Source: Ilyonectria destructans
Lineage: Eukaryota > Ascomycota > Sordariomycetes > Hypocreales > Nectriaceae
Reading direction: 5' to 3'
DNA length: 64,000 nucleotides
Assembly (NCBI GenBank): GCA_020740775.1
Contig: JAHEWK010000002.1
Location: 5,642,001 to 5,706,000 of the forward strand
Both the position numbers and the translations under genes were made by a program. Below, one piece after another: positions 12,078 through 23,282 of this stretch. Position 1 is the stretch's first letter; each line of letters opens with the position of its first letter. Under the pieces are notes generated by a model, which was not told where the DNA came from, did not search any database, and saw only the letters and a list, made by a program, of their open reading frames with translations.

Positions 12078-12575
12078 TCAGTTCAGTTCCGGGACGGGCA
12101 CGTAGTCCACCATCTTCATCCTCAACCCTAGCTTCTTCATCGCATCAACAGCGCTCTCGTACCTCAACCTGGACGTCTCCTCTTCTGTCACAAGCAAGAA
12201 GTCCTGGTTCAACAACCAGCTGCACTCTCTGATATCATACTGTTCCGCGGTTGCCTTGTCAACTTTGTCCAAGCTAACGACCGAGCTCTGCTTGACACCA
12301 AACACTCCGTCATGCTTCTCATGCGGGTCACCTTGGATATACAAGGCACTGCGGTGTCAACCGGCGTTAGCAGATGCAACAGTGAGGCAATGCCGCCATT
12401 CACAACTTACGTGATGACCTTACCCTAACCCTCCTTATCAAAAATGAAATGTACGTGCACCGGCTTCTAGCAATGCCTTCCTAGAAGCTGCAGAAGTTTT
12501 GTAACTAGACCATCGCGCGGAACTGGGTAACTGAGGGATTTGATGCACTTGAACCAGAAGCATCCCTGATTGGGT
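12078..12575 (-). pseudogene. Intradiol ring-cleavage dioxygenase, C-terminal fragment
   Basis: Such enzymes (catechol or hydroxyquinol 1,2-dioxygenases) use Fe(III) to open aromatic diols. The minus-strand frame shows CFWFKCIK, a GRH segment, the iron-ligand motif HVHFIFDK at about 12449-12457, ITALYIQGDPH, DGVFGVKQS, and a tail ending VDYVPVPELN. A short GT-AG intron (donor GTAAGT after the ATCAC at 12409-12413, acceptor CCGCAG near 12354) joins ITALYIQGD in frame. Two in-frame TAG stops break it, at 12467-12469 and 12425-12427. Homology ends near 12575, so the N-terminal half is lost. It lies about 190 bp upstream of an SDR and may be the wreck of an aromatic-catabolism step once linked to this cluster. 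Confidence 0.8.
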
Positions 12576-12763
12576 TGACTCTTGCCATTTGCGGAGGCCT
12601 GGAACCTTTGGGTGGAGTGCCGGTTACCCAATCGGCATTACGCCACCACAAAGAAGACATAAGTACCAACATAATCCGCAAGCCTATATAAATCGCATTC
12701 GTTCATAGTGTTGCACCTCTACCATCGGAAATCTGAGCACCGATCAGGCAATCGAGTAGGATC

Positions 12764-13895
12764 ATGGCGCAAATTGAGATAGACGATACAGCGCTTATCA
12801 ATTTCCAGGACAAGGTAGTCGTCATTACAGGTAGGCCTTTATTTCGAAGATTTTGATTCGTCCCACGATCGTCTCACAAAACTAACACCTCTTCTAGGAT
12901 GTGCTCAAGGGATTGGGGCAGAGACGGTTCGCCAATTGTTCCAAGCGGGGGCTTATCTGGTTGCCGCGGACTTGAACGACGCCAAAGGACAAAGCGTTAT
13001 TGATGAACTCAAACGCAATGCACAGGGGCAGCGTTTAGATGCAACCTACGTGCATGTTGACGTTTCGAGTTACGATTCAATACATGCATTGTTTAAATAC
13101 GCCGTGGATCTTCACGGAAGAGTGGATATGGCCGTTCACTGTGCTGGGATTACAGAGGTTGGAGGGTGGTTTGCTCCTGGAGCAGACTTGAATTCTATTA
13201 CGAGTGTAAGTGTGACTTCTCCTGAAAATTATTTGCTTTATCAATCCAACAAAGTTCACTAATCGGTTGGTGTATCCCTCCCGTAGCCACCTACTACTAG
13301 AGTCCTCGAAGTCAATCTTTTCGGCACACTCTACTTTACTCATGTGGCTTTAGCAGCTATGAGGCCTGGTTCCATCCCACAACTTAGTGATGATAAATCA
13401 ATTACACTCATCTCTTCAGTCGCAGGATTCAAAGAATCTCCAGGATTGTTTACCTACTCAGCAAGCAAACACGGCGTCATGGGGCTCATGAGGTCTTTGA
13501 GAGGATACCTACCGTCAACTTTCAACGTGCGGATGAACGTCGTTTGTCCTTGGGCCACTGATACCGAAATGCTGAGTGGAGTGCGCGATATCTGGTCTCA
13601 GAATTCTTTACCGATGAATAGTCCTGGAGACGTCGCGAGGATTATCTTACAGTGTAATGGGGATAAGACTGTTCATGGAAAAGCCGTCTATGTTGCTGAC
13701 GGGAAAGGCTTTGATATAGAAGAAGGCATCGGCCGAACAGAGCCTGACTGGTTGGGAGAAAAGCAGGCCATTGATCTGGCAAAAGGCCAACTTGTACTTG
13801 GAACAGTGGGTATTCCAGCCATCATGTCAAGGTTTATAATCACTAATCGAATTCCTCTAGGGGTCCCAGTGGACAGACAAGCAGACCTAAGATAA
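12764..13895 (+). CDS. Short-chain dehydrogenase/reductase
   Basis: This is a cytosolic NAD(P)-dependent oxidoreductase of the classical SDR type; the substrate is unknown. Three exons, 12764-12830, 12898-13205 and 13287-13895, give 327 residues. Introns are 67 and 81 bp. The TGxxxGIG cofactor motif (T22-G29) is split by the first intron. The NAG-type motif reads CAG. Catalytic residues are Ser168 or Ser169 in LISSVAG, and Tyr182 and Lys186 in YSASK. The start at 12764 gives a short leader (MAQIEIDD) before the Rossmann fold. Likely relatives are 15-hydroxyprostaglandin-dehydrogenase-like fungal SDRs. The neighbours are a dead dioxygenase, a regulator and a second SDR, which suggests a shared pathway. 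Confidence 0.9.
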
Positions 13896-13975
13896 CGTCA
13901 GCCGGCTGGAGAATATATAGAGAATACTCACGATGCAGTCATCATTATTGAGATCACTAATGGCCAATCAGAGGC

Positions 13976-14221
13976 ATGGTTCCCAAACCCAGCGGACTTT
14001 TCGGTTCCAATACATTTGCGCACTGCACCCAGGACCAGTTTCATGATGAGCCTTACAGTGAAGATGGAAAATGGGATGCAAACTTTTTCCACCCGGAGAA
14101 AGCCATCAAAAATTGCCCGGAACTGCAGGGTAAGTGGCAACCCTTTGGTCCTTTCGATAAGACCCTACTCTCGTTTCTCAACAAGGAGATCCGAAAACTG
14201 GAATTGAAGGTTAAATCTTAG
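13976..14221 (+). CDS. Small hypothetical ORF
   Basis: An 81-residue frame starts at the ATG at 13976, between the SDR and the convergent regulator. It has a protein-like composition (for example GKWDANFFHPEKAIKN, PFGPFDKTLL, and a Lys/Glu-rich helical end). I do not recognise a family. It may be the last exon of a decayed gene or chance; no intron model links it to the SDR upstream. Confidence 0.25.
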   Translation: MVPKPSGLFGSNTFAHCTQDQFHDEPYSEDGKWDANFFHPEKAIKNCPELQGKWQPFGPFDKTLLSFLNKEIRKLELKVKS

Positions 14222-14285
14222 GTGTTTTCAGCTAAGGAATTATATAAATAATATTTATAGAACCTAGGATAGTGGTCAGATCCTT

Positions 14286-16854
14286 TCAATGTGAACAGGT
14301 ATTTTCACTTTCCATCCCGCCGCGTTTGCGCATCATGCAGCTCAATACAATTGCATCAATCCCCTCACCTCCAGTTTCAACGTCCTCAGTTTCTTGCAAA
14401 CTTTTCAAACAAGAGTCTAATGTCTCTGCCCCCTCAGAAGCCTCCTCACCGACGTCTGCCAGTTTACCCGAGTCCACAAGCACACTCAGCCTCCGTAGCA
14501 GACGTGGGATCCTCAAAGTCTTCTGCTTGTCGACCGATGTAGCAGGACGTTCAATATCCGGCAGGCTATGGCTTCGATTCATGACATTGCCTAAAAACCA
14601 GTATACCAAAGCTCTGTCTCGGTAAAGGCCACAGGACATCATTGACAATGGTCGTGACACAGTTCTACTCCAACAAATCCTCCACTGCCTTAGGGCATTG
14701 TCAATAAGTTGGGCTTGAGTAGCGGCGAGATGATCACGGACGTGCTGCGCTGTCTTGTCTGTAACATCGGACAGCTCATTTTGCATATATATGTTCTTCT
14801 GCTCCCACACATGAAGTAGAATGCCTACCGAACATATGAGAATGGCAAACGATGGGATAATGTGTACTACATACCGTGCAGAATCGTAAAAGCCCCCATG
14901 ACACTGAAATGAAGAGATATTTCAATTGGGCGATGGCAAAGGAATAGAGATAGCACGACTGGATATTCAAGACGTGTCAAGTCCCGGGCACGGCGGAATC
15001 GTTGCCGCCATTCGTCTTCAGTAGTTGCCAAGAAGATGCTCTCATCGCAAGGCAAGGGTAGGTGAAGCTCATGTAAGTGTAAGCCAGGCCGTCGGTCGAA
15101 ATAGATTGCTTGGATTGCATCAAACAAATAAAAAATGAACGCGGTCCTTGTGAAGGGTTAGCAGGCAAGACCAAAAATGACGCCCTGGCTTTTGAGACAG
15201 TTCCTGACCTTATTCGGCATTCTTGAGTAGACCACTGGTCCCAATTTAATTTCTCATGATCAGGTCCAGCGGGAATGCGTTTGAAAACTTCTGCCTTTCT
15301 GGCTTCGTAAAAGAGCCTTGTTGTATCGACTCCCGGATGACCTCCTTTTGAAGGGAAGTAGAATGCCTCCAGGACTGTGGCTAGGAATACAGCTTGAATT
15401 GTATCTAACCGCGCCCGATGCTTGATCTCTAGGTCTGGATCTGATTTCCAAGCAAAAGATCGTGCAAGGTGACACAGCTGACGGTCGTCGCTGCTGTGGC
15501 TGTTCAGATGTCCAGAATACATGGCGCCCATTAAAAGAATAGAAAATATGAGCTGCGTGCTAGCAGTTGCCACGTTCCAAAAAGGCAAATGAATAAGTGG
15601 CGTATGCTGGTGGAAGAAGGCGAAGTATGAGCGTATAAACAGAGACATGTTCTCAAGGCTCAGCCAGTGCTCCAATCGGCACCTGTCCAGGCCTGACTCC
15701 TCCATGCATCGAAGTATTTGTACGCGGTGGGCCTCTAGAGGAGATATCTGCATCATATCAATACCAACAGGCAAGTCAAGATCCACAGTTTCTCCTTGAT
15801 CATCGCTTTCGAAGTTACTCATGCCAATGGCTGAGAATAATAGTCCCTGATATGGGGAGCCCGAAGTGGTTGTGGTGTTTTGGCCGTCATCCTGGTAGGT
15901 CATCAGGGAATTCTCTAAGAGTCCCCAATCAAGCGGGTCAAGGTCAAAGGCCAAGTCAGGTCCAAGGTCTGAAAGACTCATGATATCGACCGTGTCCTCG
16001 GGGAAGCCCATGTCTGGTAATGAGTTTGAAGCTAGGTGCGCCATGGCGGCTTGACTGAGTTCTAGCTCAATACCAGGCCCATTGTCCAACCCATTCGTTG
16101 CACTGTGATGAAAAGATTCTCGCGTCGGTTGCAAGAAGGTAGAGCTGCTTGTTTGTTCATCTGCTGCCGACACTGCAGAATTCGAGAAGTTCCCTCTGAA
16201 GGCGTTATTTGCATCTTCTTGATGCGTGAGATGATCGCATTGCGACAAATATTGTTCAGGAGAGTGTATGGTACTCTGGTTCAGCGTTGCGTCGTCTGAG
16301 GAGGCGCTATTGGTCTGCCTTGGCTTGCGCAATTTGAACTGACATAGGTCCCTCTGCCCGATACTGCAACATCTATCACAGGGTCCATTACCAGAACACT
16401 TGACCTTGGAGAGTCTGCAAGAGCTACAAGCTCGGTTGACACGCTGAGATATCTTGATGGGCATCTTCTCGGCCTTCTGTGCTGGTTTGCAGCTCTGATA
16501 GTGCCGACTAAGGACATCGCTGCAATGCTATCATTAGCACTCAGCCTGAAATACCTCGCTCAACAATGCAATGCTCTTTGGAGGAGGAAAACGGCCTAAA
16601 ACGGAAGGGGAGGGGCAGGGATATGCAAATCTCGAGATCGTAAAGACTCCGACATTCGTGGCCGCTACTTACCTCCGCGCGAACCTCTTGCCGCAAAATG
16701 AGCAAGCGAAAGCTTTTAGCTTATTATGCATTGTTTGGTGCCGCTTCAAGTGCTCTGAGCGGGCGAAGGTAACTTCGCAGTAGTCGCAACGATGTTGTGC
16801 TATGCCTCCTCGTTGGCGCGTCGCATCTTTTCGCTGCTGCTCAGGAGTCATCAT
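14286..16854 (-). CDS. C2H2 + Zn2Cys6 transcription factor
   Basis: This is a nuclear DNA-binding regulator with three zinc modules and a fungal-specific regulatory domain. Four exons splice in frame: 16854-16673, 16519-15209, 15146-14875 and 14824-14286, giving 767 residues. Introns are 153, 62 and 50 bp. Finger 1 uses C23, C26, H39 and H43. Finger 2 uses C51, C54, H67 and C71 and is split by intron 1. The Zn2Cys6 cluster uses C92, C95, C102, C108, C111 and C120. The middle region (FFHQHTPLIHLPFW) marks the fungal_trans domain. The start at 16854 (MMTPEQQRKD) is the first Met before finger 1. It sits among SDR, MFS and P450 genes and is the likely pathway-specific regulator. Two decayed relatives lie at 7420-7960 and 23283-23361. 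Confidence 0.9.
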
Positions 16855-18406
16855 TCCAGATAGGACGTTGGTGCCAGCGTCGGTGCTCAGAGATATGTGC
16901 TGGCCTTGCGGCAAAGTCTTGTTGCCTATACGAATCAGAGGGGAAAAGAACAACTCAAACTACGAAATCATCAATTCATGTATTATGCGGACATTCAGCA
17001 TCAAGAAACAAGCGCCAACCAAACTTCCTGACGTCCGTCACGATGAAGTGCGGGGTAGTCAAGCTGGTCCATCCAGGGCCAATTAGATGATAAATGCAAC
17101 ACGTTGGTCTCCGGATCGTGGGGCAAATGGAGGGAAGGGGACTAGGCTCTGTGCAGACAGGCCTCAAGGGTGTAATATTAGCTGGAGACTTGCCCTGGTT
17201 TTGTAGAGATGCCTTATAACTCTGGCATACGCTCAAAGTAAGGTACCTTGACAGGCAAATTATACAGTATTAATCTACGAGGAGCACCGAATGAGGCTAT
17301 CTTCCGATGTTCGAGAGTCTCTGAGCATTTGCTATTCTAGGTGGCGATATACTGTCAACAAGCTAGCATTCGAAATCCTTGAGACCTGTAAGAGGAGTTT
17401 TTTGTTTTGTTTTACAGCTGTTGAGATCACGGGGTCTGGGATCTGAAGGATCTAACTGAAGGCGTCCCTTTCCGAGGTTTGCGGTATTTGTGACTAGTGG
17501 AGAGCTGCCCTGTGATGGATGCTGGCGGTTAACCCACTCTCGCTTGGAGCATTCAGCTCGGCATTACCCCGCAAACTGCGATACGCCGCTAATGGGAACC
17601 TCCCTTGCAGGGTAACATTGAGGCAACAAGATATAGCCCACCGCCCAACCTAAAGCGCCCGCTGCCTCAGATCTGGCGCAAGCTTGTCGGAGCCGCAGAA
17701 GTGATAGTATCAAACAGGATGGATTGGTTGAGACAACTTGTTGACGATAGAGGATGTTGTGTTTTCTATCTACCAGGTAGGAAGGCTAGCCATTTTCCAC
17801 CAGGGATCGAGTTGATTATAATGCCTTCGGAATGATAACTCCGACCCGGCAGTTGGGTTCGGTGGGTCCCGGCAGTTTGGCCCGGCAGGTCCGGATGAAC
17901 TGGGACCCAATTCGGGATCATAATGCCGCCAGGGGCCTAAGAGCCGGCAGTTGGCTTCTTTCCTAAGACCAGTTCGTCTGACAGATGGAATAGACGGTCT
18001 CGTCGCCTATCCAGAGCCCGAGCCGGGGTTCGGGGCCAGGGAAATGAGGTCTTAGGACAGGATTCGTCGACGGAGGTGATCAGTGAGAGGACAGCAGTCC
18101 GCTCGTTCGCCTGAGATGGGAGTTGCTGTGATACCTGATGGAAGCTCCGAGATGAATTTCCAAGACTACCCTGAACTGGTCCAGGCAATGATCAAGGGAA
18201 CTAAAAAGGGTCAGGTCACATCCAACTAAACTACGGTGCGAACATATTGCCTGTACGGCGAAGAGAACATGGGCTGCTCCGGCTTGGAGTCTACCGCGCC
18301 GCTCTACCTTCACTTGGGTCGGCGAGGCACCGATGTGGGAAGTGCGATAGGTGGCGGAAGATGTATCAACTCAACTTATCTCGCCAGAAAGAAATGATTA
18401 CATACA
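16855..18406. other. Intergenic between regulator and second SDR
   Basis: This contains the promoter of the regulator (high end of the gene) and the 3' side of the second SDR. At about 17846-17890 a CCCGGCAG word recurs several times in a GC-rich patch, possibly a remnant of a small repeat. The frame at 17605-17835 has no family features. No gene is supported. Confidence 0.45.
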
Positions 18407-19372
18407 TTAGGCGTAACCCAGGCTCCAGAACGTTTCCAAGTTCTTCTTGCTATCCTCGTCCACGTAGTCATAGTTATCACGAAGAGTCACACTTGGCCCA
18501 TGAATCTCGGCAACGGCACCAGTCAGAGTCGGATCCGCGATGAAGTTCGCAACTCCACGAGTCAAGGTCGACATGGGAGTGACGATCATCTCCTTGAACA
18601 AATCTTTACTGGGCGCAATATTGGTTTCTGTCACTTGTTAGCATCCTTGATCCGTCTAGCTGGGCCGACGCTGGAGTGGAGGTACCGAGGACTGCCGGCG
18701 CCAAGGCGTTGATCTGGATGTTGGCTCGCTCTAATGGTCTCGCCATGGAGCGTACAAGGCTAATAACACCAGCTTTCGATGCGGCGTACAGCGGTGCCAC
18801 GGGAAACGGATAGATGCCTGCGTTGGATGCTGTACATATAATTAAACCTCTCGAGGGTGAATCGGCCTGTACCGTGTTCTTCTGCATGTAGTGGATGGCG
18901 AGTTTCACCGCTGTAACGAACTGTCAGCTGATATGGGAAATCCGAGATGGGCAAGTATCGCCTTACAATAGATGACCCCAGTAAGATTCACATCCAGCGT
19001 CTGCAGTCTCGGCTTCGACGGTGTTTCCTCCCCCAGCGCCGCGAGGCTGGTGGTTCCCTGCTCTGAGATGCCGGCGTTGGCCATAACGACATCGATACGA
19101 CCCTGCTGGTCGTAGACATCTTTGAAGATGGCCGCCTGCTCTTCCCACGAGGAAACATCGCACGTCCTGAATGTGATAATCGATTTTGGGAACTCGGAAG
19201 CGAGCTCTGCTCCGATTCTCGGGCTGTCCTTGGTGTTCATGTCTAAAACGGCGATACGGTATCCTTCCGATGCAAAGTACCGCACCATCCCGAGCCCGAT
19301 GCCGCTAACTCCGCCGGTGATAAGCACCACCTTTTGCGGGCTTGCCGTCCACTCGTTTACCGGTACAGACAT
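18407..19372 (-). CDS. Short-chain dehydrogenase/reductase (second)
   Basis: This is a cytosolic NAD(P)-dependent classical SDR of unknown substrate. Three exons, 19372-18967, 18910-18686 and 18627-18407, give 283 residues; introns are 56 and 58 bp. The cofactor motif is TGGVSGIG (19-26), followed by NAG. The catalytic triad is Ser164, Tyr177 and Lys181 (YAASK). The start is the ATG at 19372 (MSVPVNEW). The frame stays open upstream because the start region was duplicated; see the repeat at 19371-19495. The gene is divergent from the MFS transporter at 20067, with a shared 0.7-kb promoter holding a MITE. Its sequence is unlike the SDR at 12764, so the two probably act on different steps or substrates. 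Confidence 0.9.
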
Positions 19373-19495
19373 GATGTTTCTGTAATCAACCAAATCTGAT
19401 GCTAAGAGTGCGATGAGGAATCCGTCACTTTGAAATCACCCATGGTGTTTCTATAATCGACCAAGTGTGATGCCCAGGAGCTTGATGAGGAGTTA
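19371..19495. repeat. Direct duplication over the SDR start region
   Basis: About 54 bp starting at 19371 (atgatgtttctgtaatcaac) recur at 19442 (atggtgtttctataatcgac), offset 71 bp, with scattered changes. The copy over the gene contains the SDR start codon. The upstream copy creates another minus-strand ATG at 19444, opening a 13-codon frame that ends before the SDR start. That frame could act as an upstream ORF in the transcript. Confidence 0.75.
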
Positions 19496-19555
19496 CTCGG
19501 CAAATATCGGGCGCTCATTCTTTCCTCTCCACACGGCCTGTCTCCCTTGTCCTCT

Positions 19556-19600
19556 CGGAGTTTCTCCACACGGAGTTTCTCCACACAGAGTTTCTGCCGA
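19556..19600. repeat. Three tandem 15-bp repeats
   Basis: The unit cggagtttctccaca occurs exactly at 19556-19570 and 19571-19585, and as an imperfect third copy at 19586-19600. It lies in the shared SDR/MFS promoter, 184-228 bp upstream of the SDR start. It could be a set of regulator-binding sites or simple slippage. Confidence 0.7.
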
Positions 19601-19643
19601 AATACCCTTGCCCCTGTTACCCCAGCTTTTAGGGTCACATCTC

Positions 19644-19791
19644 TTTAACCGCTGAAATGCTTGTGGGGCAGCTTTGGACTTCCATAAGTTTCGGAGATAC
19701 CGGATTTCCTATGGCCGGCTCAGCTACAGATAAGGTATCTGCTAACTGAATTGTCGCCCAGGCGGCCCCACAAGCATTTCAGCAGTTAGAG
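19644..19791. mobile_element. Short MITE with about 25-bp terminal inverted repeats
   Basis: The left end reads taaccgctgaaatgcttg followed by tggggc. The right end is its inverse with one mismatch, reading gccccacaagc, then atttcagcagtta. The element is about 148 bp with no coding capacity, as expected of a miniature inverted-repeat transposable element. A target-site duplication is not clear, though TA at both outer ends fits a Tc1/mariner-type element. It sits in the promoter between the second SDR and the MFS transporter and may affect their expression. Confidence 0.75.
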
Positions 19792-20066
19792 TGACAGACT
19801 CGGCAGCCCGATGAATGAGCAGGGTACCACTGCCGCAGGCAGCCCACCATTTACTAGCGGAAAATGGTGGGTGAACAGGCCTGCAGCGACGGATGCCAGA
19901 CAGGATATCGGCAATTGAGACCAGAGCTGCAGAATCTGGGGTTTAAATCTGGGGCGCCGCCCTTCGACTCTATGCTGGTGTGGTCAAAATCACCTCTTCC
20001 TAGCGCATTCGACAACCCTTGTGAAATTCCTCAAATCATTCACAAGTCAGACGTGAACAACCCGAA

Positions 20067-21908
20067 ATGCCTCTAGGTATCCTCCAGGACCAGAAGCTCG
20101 AGCATGTCCCGGGCACTTCGCCTCTCACCCAGCTAGGGAGGGAGGATCCGGAAGTGACTCAGGGGGTCGACACCGACATCCTCAAACGCGACCCGACGGG
20201 GCAGTTCATTTTGGTCCCCCAGCCCTCGGAATCTCCAAATGACCCTTACAATTGGCCACGGTGGAAGAAGGAAATGTTCACTGTTGCCATTGCATATGGT
20301 TGTGGCTGCGTTGGAGGTGTGTACTAGCTAATATTTTCTGGTTGTAACTCTGGAATGTTGAGCTCACTTATTCAAACTCTCCCAGCTGTCGGACCACTGC
20401 TCACGTCGGCCTTCGTCCCCCTTGCCGATGAGTGGGGTGTATCTCTCGAGAATTTCAGTCTGGGATGCAACGGAGCCCTGATTGCATGCATCGCCCTAGG
20501 AAGCATCATCTGCAATACGCTAGCCGTGAAGATCGGGAAGAGGCCCATCTATTTAGTGACCAGTGTTGGTTTGTTTGTAACGTGTTTCTGGGCCGCCGAA
20601 GCCAAAAGCTTTGCGTCTCTAGTCGCCGCTCGCTCGGTTCAAGGATTTTGCATGGCTCCTATGGAAGCGTTAGTGCCAGCCTCCATTGCTGACATATGGT
20701 TCATACATGAACGTGGTTATCGCACAGCTATATTTAATCTCGGTGTTCTCGGTGGGATCAACCTAGCTTCTCCTATCGGTGAGTATAGAAACACCTAACT
20801 ATCAACCCCACGGAATCGAATGCTGCTAACGATTGCCGCAACAGCTGGTCCGGTTATCCAGTACGGTTCTTACCGAACCTGCCTACTCGCAATGGGTGGA
20901 GCATTCATCATCCAGTTCATCATGACGCTGTTCTTCATGCCGGAGTCAGCCTACCACAGAAGCGGGGCTCTTAACATAGATACCGGAGACAAAGCCGTCA
21001 TAGTTGAAAAGGAAGAGAAGATCAACGCCGAGCATAATGAAGAACAGCAGTCACAGATCTCCGAGCAGGAGCCTCAGAAGACATGGGTGCGAGAACTGCT
21101 ACCATACGACGGATACTGGCATCACATCCCGTTCTGGAAGACACTCATCCGACCATTTTGCACGATAACCTCTCCCATTGTTCTTTGGGCTACGATCTTG
21201 TTCACGACCTGCATATCCTGGCTCGTTCTCATCTCTATCTCCATCTCTCAGATATTTTCTGCCCCTCCCTACAACTTCTCCGTTTCGGCGGTTGGCGCAA
21301 CGAATGTGTCGCCTCTCGTCGCTACCTTTATAGGCACGGTCATCGCGGGCCCAATCATCGACGGTCTCGTAAAAGTGATGTCAAGAATGAACCACGGCAC
21401 ATTCGGTGAGTAAATACCTGATATTTGCCAATTGAGTCCAAAATGTGAATTGGAAAATGGAGCTAACTTCATACTACCCTCAGAACCCGAGTTTCGCCTA
21501 CCTATCATGATCGCATACCTCCTCTTCACGGCCACCGGATTCTTCGCCTGGGGCCAGAGTCTGGACGCACAGGATTCCTGGCCCGTGCCAATCATTGTTT
21601 GCATGGGTCTCATCAATCTCGGCGTGCAACTCGGCACGACTGGCCTGGTGACATATGTGACCGACTGCCACCGGCAACAGGCTGCTGAGGCTTTGGCCGT
21701 CATGAACTTTGTTAAGAACATGTTCGCCTTTGGAATGACGTTCTATGCCAACGATTGGATCGCGACGCAAGGCGTGAGGGATTGTTTCTTCGTTATTGGG
21801 GGCATCACTGTGGGTGTTGTGCTGCTCACTGTTCCGATGTACGTGTTCGGGAAGAAGGCGAGGAGCTTCACCCATAGACACAGATTACTCACTCGGATCG
21901 ATGAGTGA
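20067..21908 (+). CDS. MFS transporter, DHA-type
   Basis: This is a plasma-membrane proton-coupled multidrug or metabolite exporter of the major facilitator superfamily. Four exons, 20067-20316, 20386-20778, 20845-21405 and 21484-21908, give 542 residues; introns are 69, 66 and 78 bp. The start is the ATG at 20067, followed by a polar N-terminus with the DPYNWPRWKK motif seen in DHA1/HOL1-like fungal transporters just before TM1. The loop 2-3 motif appears as NTLAVKIGKRPIYL. A charged central loop (about residues 275-310, rich in Glu and Gln) separates the two six-helix halves. Divergent from the second SDR, it probably exports the product or toxic substrate of the neighbouring enzymes. Confidence 0.92.
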
Positions 21909-22482
21909 GAGTTTTTGCATATCTGTAGGGATAATGAGTCATGGCAAGGTACTGCGAGATAGGAGCGCTTGACTTGATGAATAATTTGACTACTATTGTA
22001 ATAGTGCTACCAGACACACTAGAGTTTTAATAACAGCAGGGTTAGCCTAACACACTAGCTACTACTTAAAGTGACTGCACTAGTTAAGTTATTAAATAGG
22101 CATACATTTTTCTTCTTTAATTTTCAACCTTTTAATTTATACTATTCTATAATCTTAAACCAGCTAGTATAATAGCTTATTATATATTCCTTATACTCTC
22201 TTTTTTAATTATTTGAAAAATTATTTAATTTCATATTTTAACTATTTAATTAGTCTACTTCTCAAGCTAGTTTTAGTAAAATTTCTTCTTAAGTTAGATG
22301 TTTTTTGTAGTTTTTTAAACTTAGTTTCTTTTTCTTTATGTTATACCAGCCAGTCTTCTAACTCTACCCCTAAACTAGCTATAGATTCTTACTTACCTGC
22401 AACTGGCCGACAAGCTGACTTTTATTCAGGTCGACTTCTCCATCTCTATCTATCAGTAGACTCAAGCCTACATCGCGATACA
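21909..22482. other. AT-rich intergenic
   Basis: The MFS 3' side is followed by a strongly AT-rich stretch, about 22030-22350, probably a decayed repeat. No gene is seen. Confidence 0.45.
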
Positions 22483-22672
22483 ATGCCCGTTCGAGAAGGC
22501 GGCGAAGCAGATAGCAGGATAGCATCACCAGACGGAAGCCTGGAGCCCCTTAGTGTACCTCTTCCCGCTCCTCCAACACCAGAACCACTTCAGCCTTCTC
22601 AAGATCAACAAGAGGGAAAGGCCCATTTACCACTACGATTCAATGTGCAGGGGAGAAAACGTCGATATCAAG
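22483..22672 (+). pseudogene. Orphan first exon, function unknown
   Basis: The ATG at 22483 opens a Pro/Ser/Glu-rich 63-codon frame (MPVREGGEADSRIASPDG and onward) ending in a basic GRKRRY patch. A good donor follows (CAAG|GTATGC). No downstream exon with matching features is found before the P450 gene, and AT-rich sequence flanks both sides. It looks like the first exon of a truncated gene or mobile element. I do not recognise the family. Confidence 0.3.
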
Positions 22673-23282
22673 GTATGCGTTGATTATCAATATAGGAGCA
22701 GGAGATAATAGTTTAGCAAATAACACGTGAAAAAGAGGTCTCCTATTTTCGGTATAACGAGAAGGTACGTTTTCTTATATGCAAAGGCTGGAACCAAATT
22801 GACGAGGATGACCAGGAAGCGTGGCGACAGACCCGTGCCGTGGGTGTTGTTCCTAACGTGGAGACGAGACACGAGCATTGCTGTGGGCTCTAGGAATGTG
22901 GACTGAGGTGTTCGACTGGAGACTCGGGCCCCCTCACGGCTCAACGAGTCGGATGGGCGCCAGCCAGCCAGAGAGATAGTGCTACATTTGAACGTGCCGT
23001 CATACCTGCGGACTGCTCGCCCACGTGCTGCCCGGATGCTTGGCAGATGAGTGTGCCTAGGCCGGCGAACCGCATGCTGGCCCTTTAGTGTGTATGTATG
23101 TGCGTTTTCTGAGCGAGAAGAAAAATTTAGGAAGTACGAATCTCTAAGTAGAACCTAATTATATAGAAGTTGAAAAAGGAATCGAAATAAAGTTACCTCT
23201 ATTTAATATATTTTACTATTTTATTTATAAGTGCTTATATAAAGTATTATATCTCGAAATTATCCTTATAATAATTATCTAA
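22673..23282. other. Intergenic, partly AT-rich
   Basis: No gene is seen. Bases about 23130-23280 are AT-rich and run into the regulator fragment at 23283. Confidence 0.4.

Noticed and set aside
17605..17835. A 76-codon plus-strand frame in the regulator/SDR gap
   Set aside because: It has no recognisable family, start context or splice partner.
22213..22482. Upstream extension of the orphan exon to 22213
   Set aside because: The added residues come from AT-rich low-complexity sequence; the ATG at 22483 starts the protein-like part.
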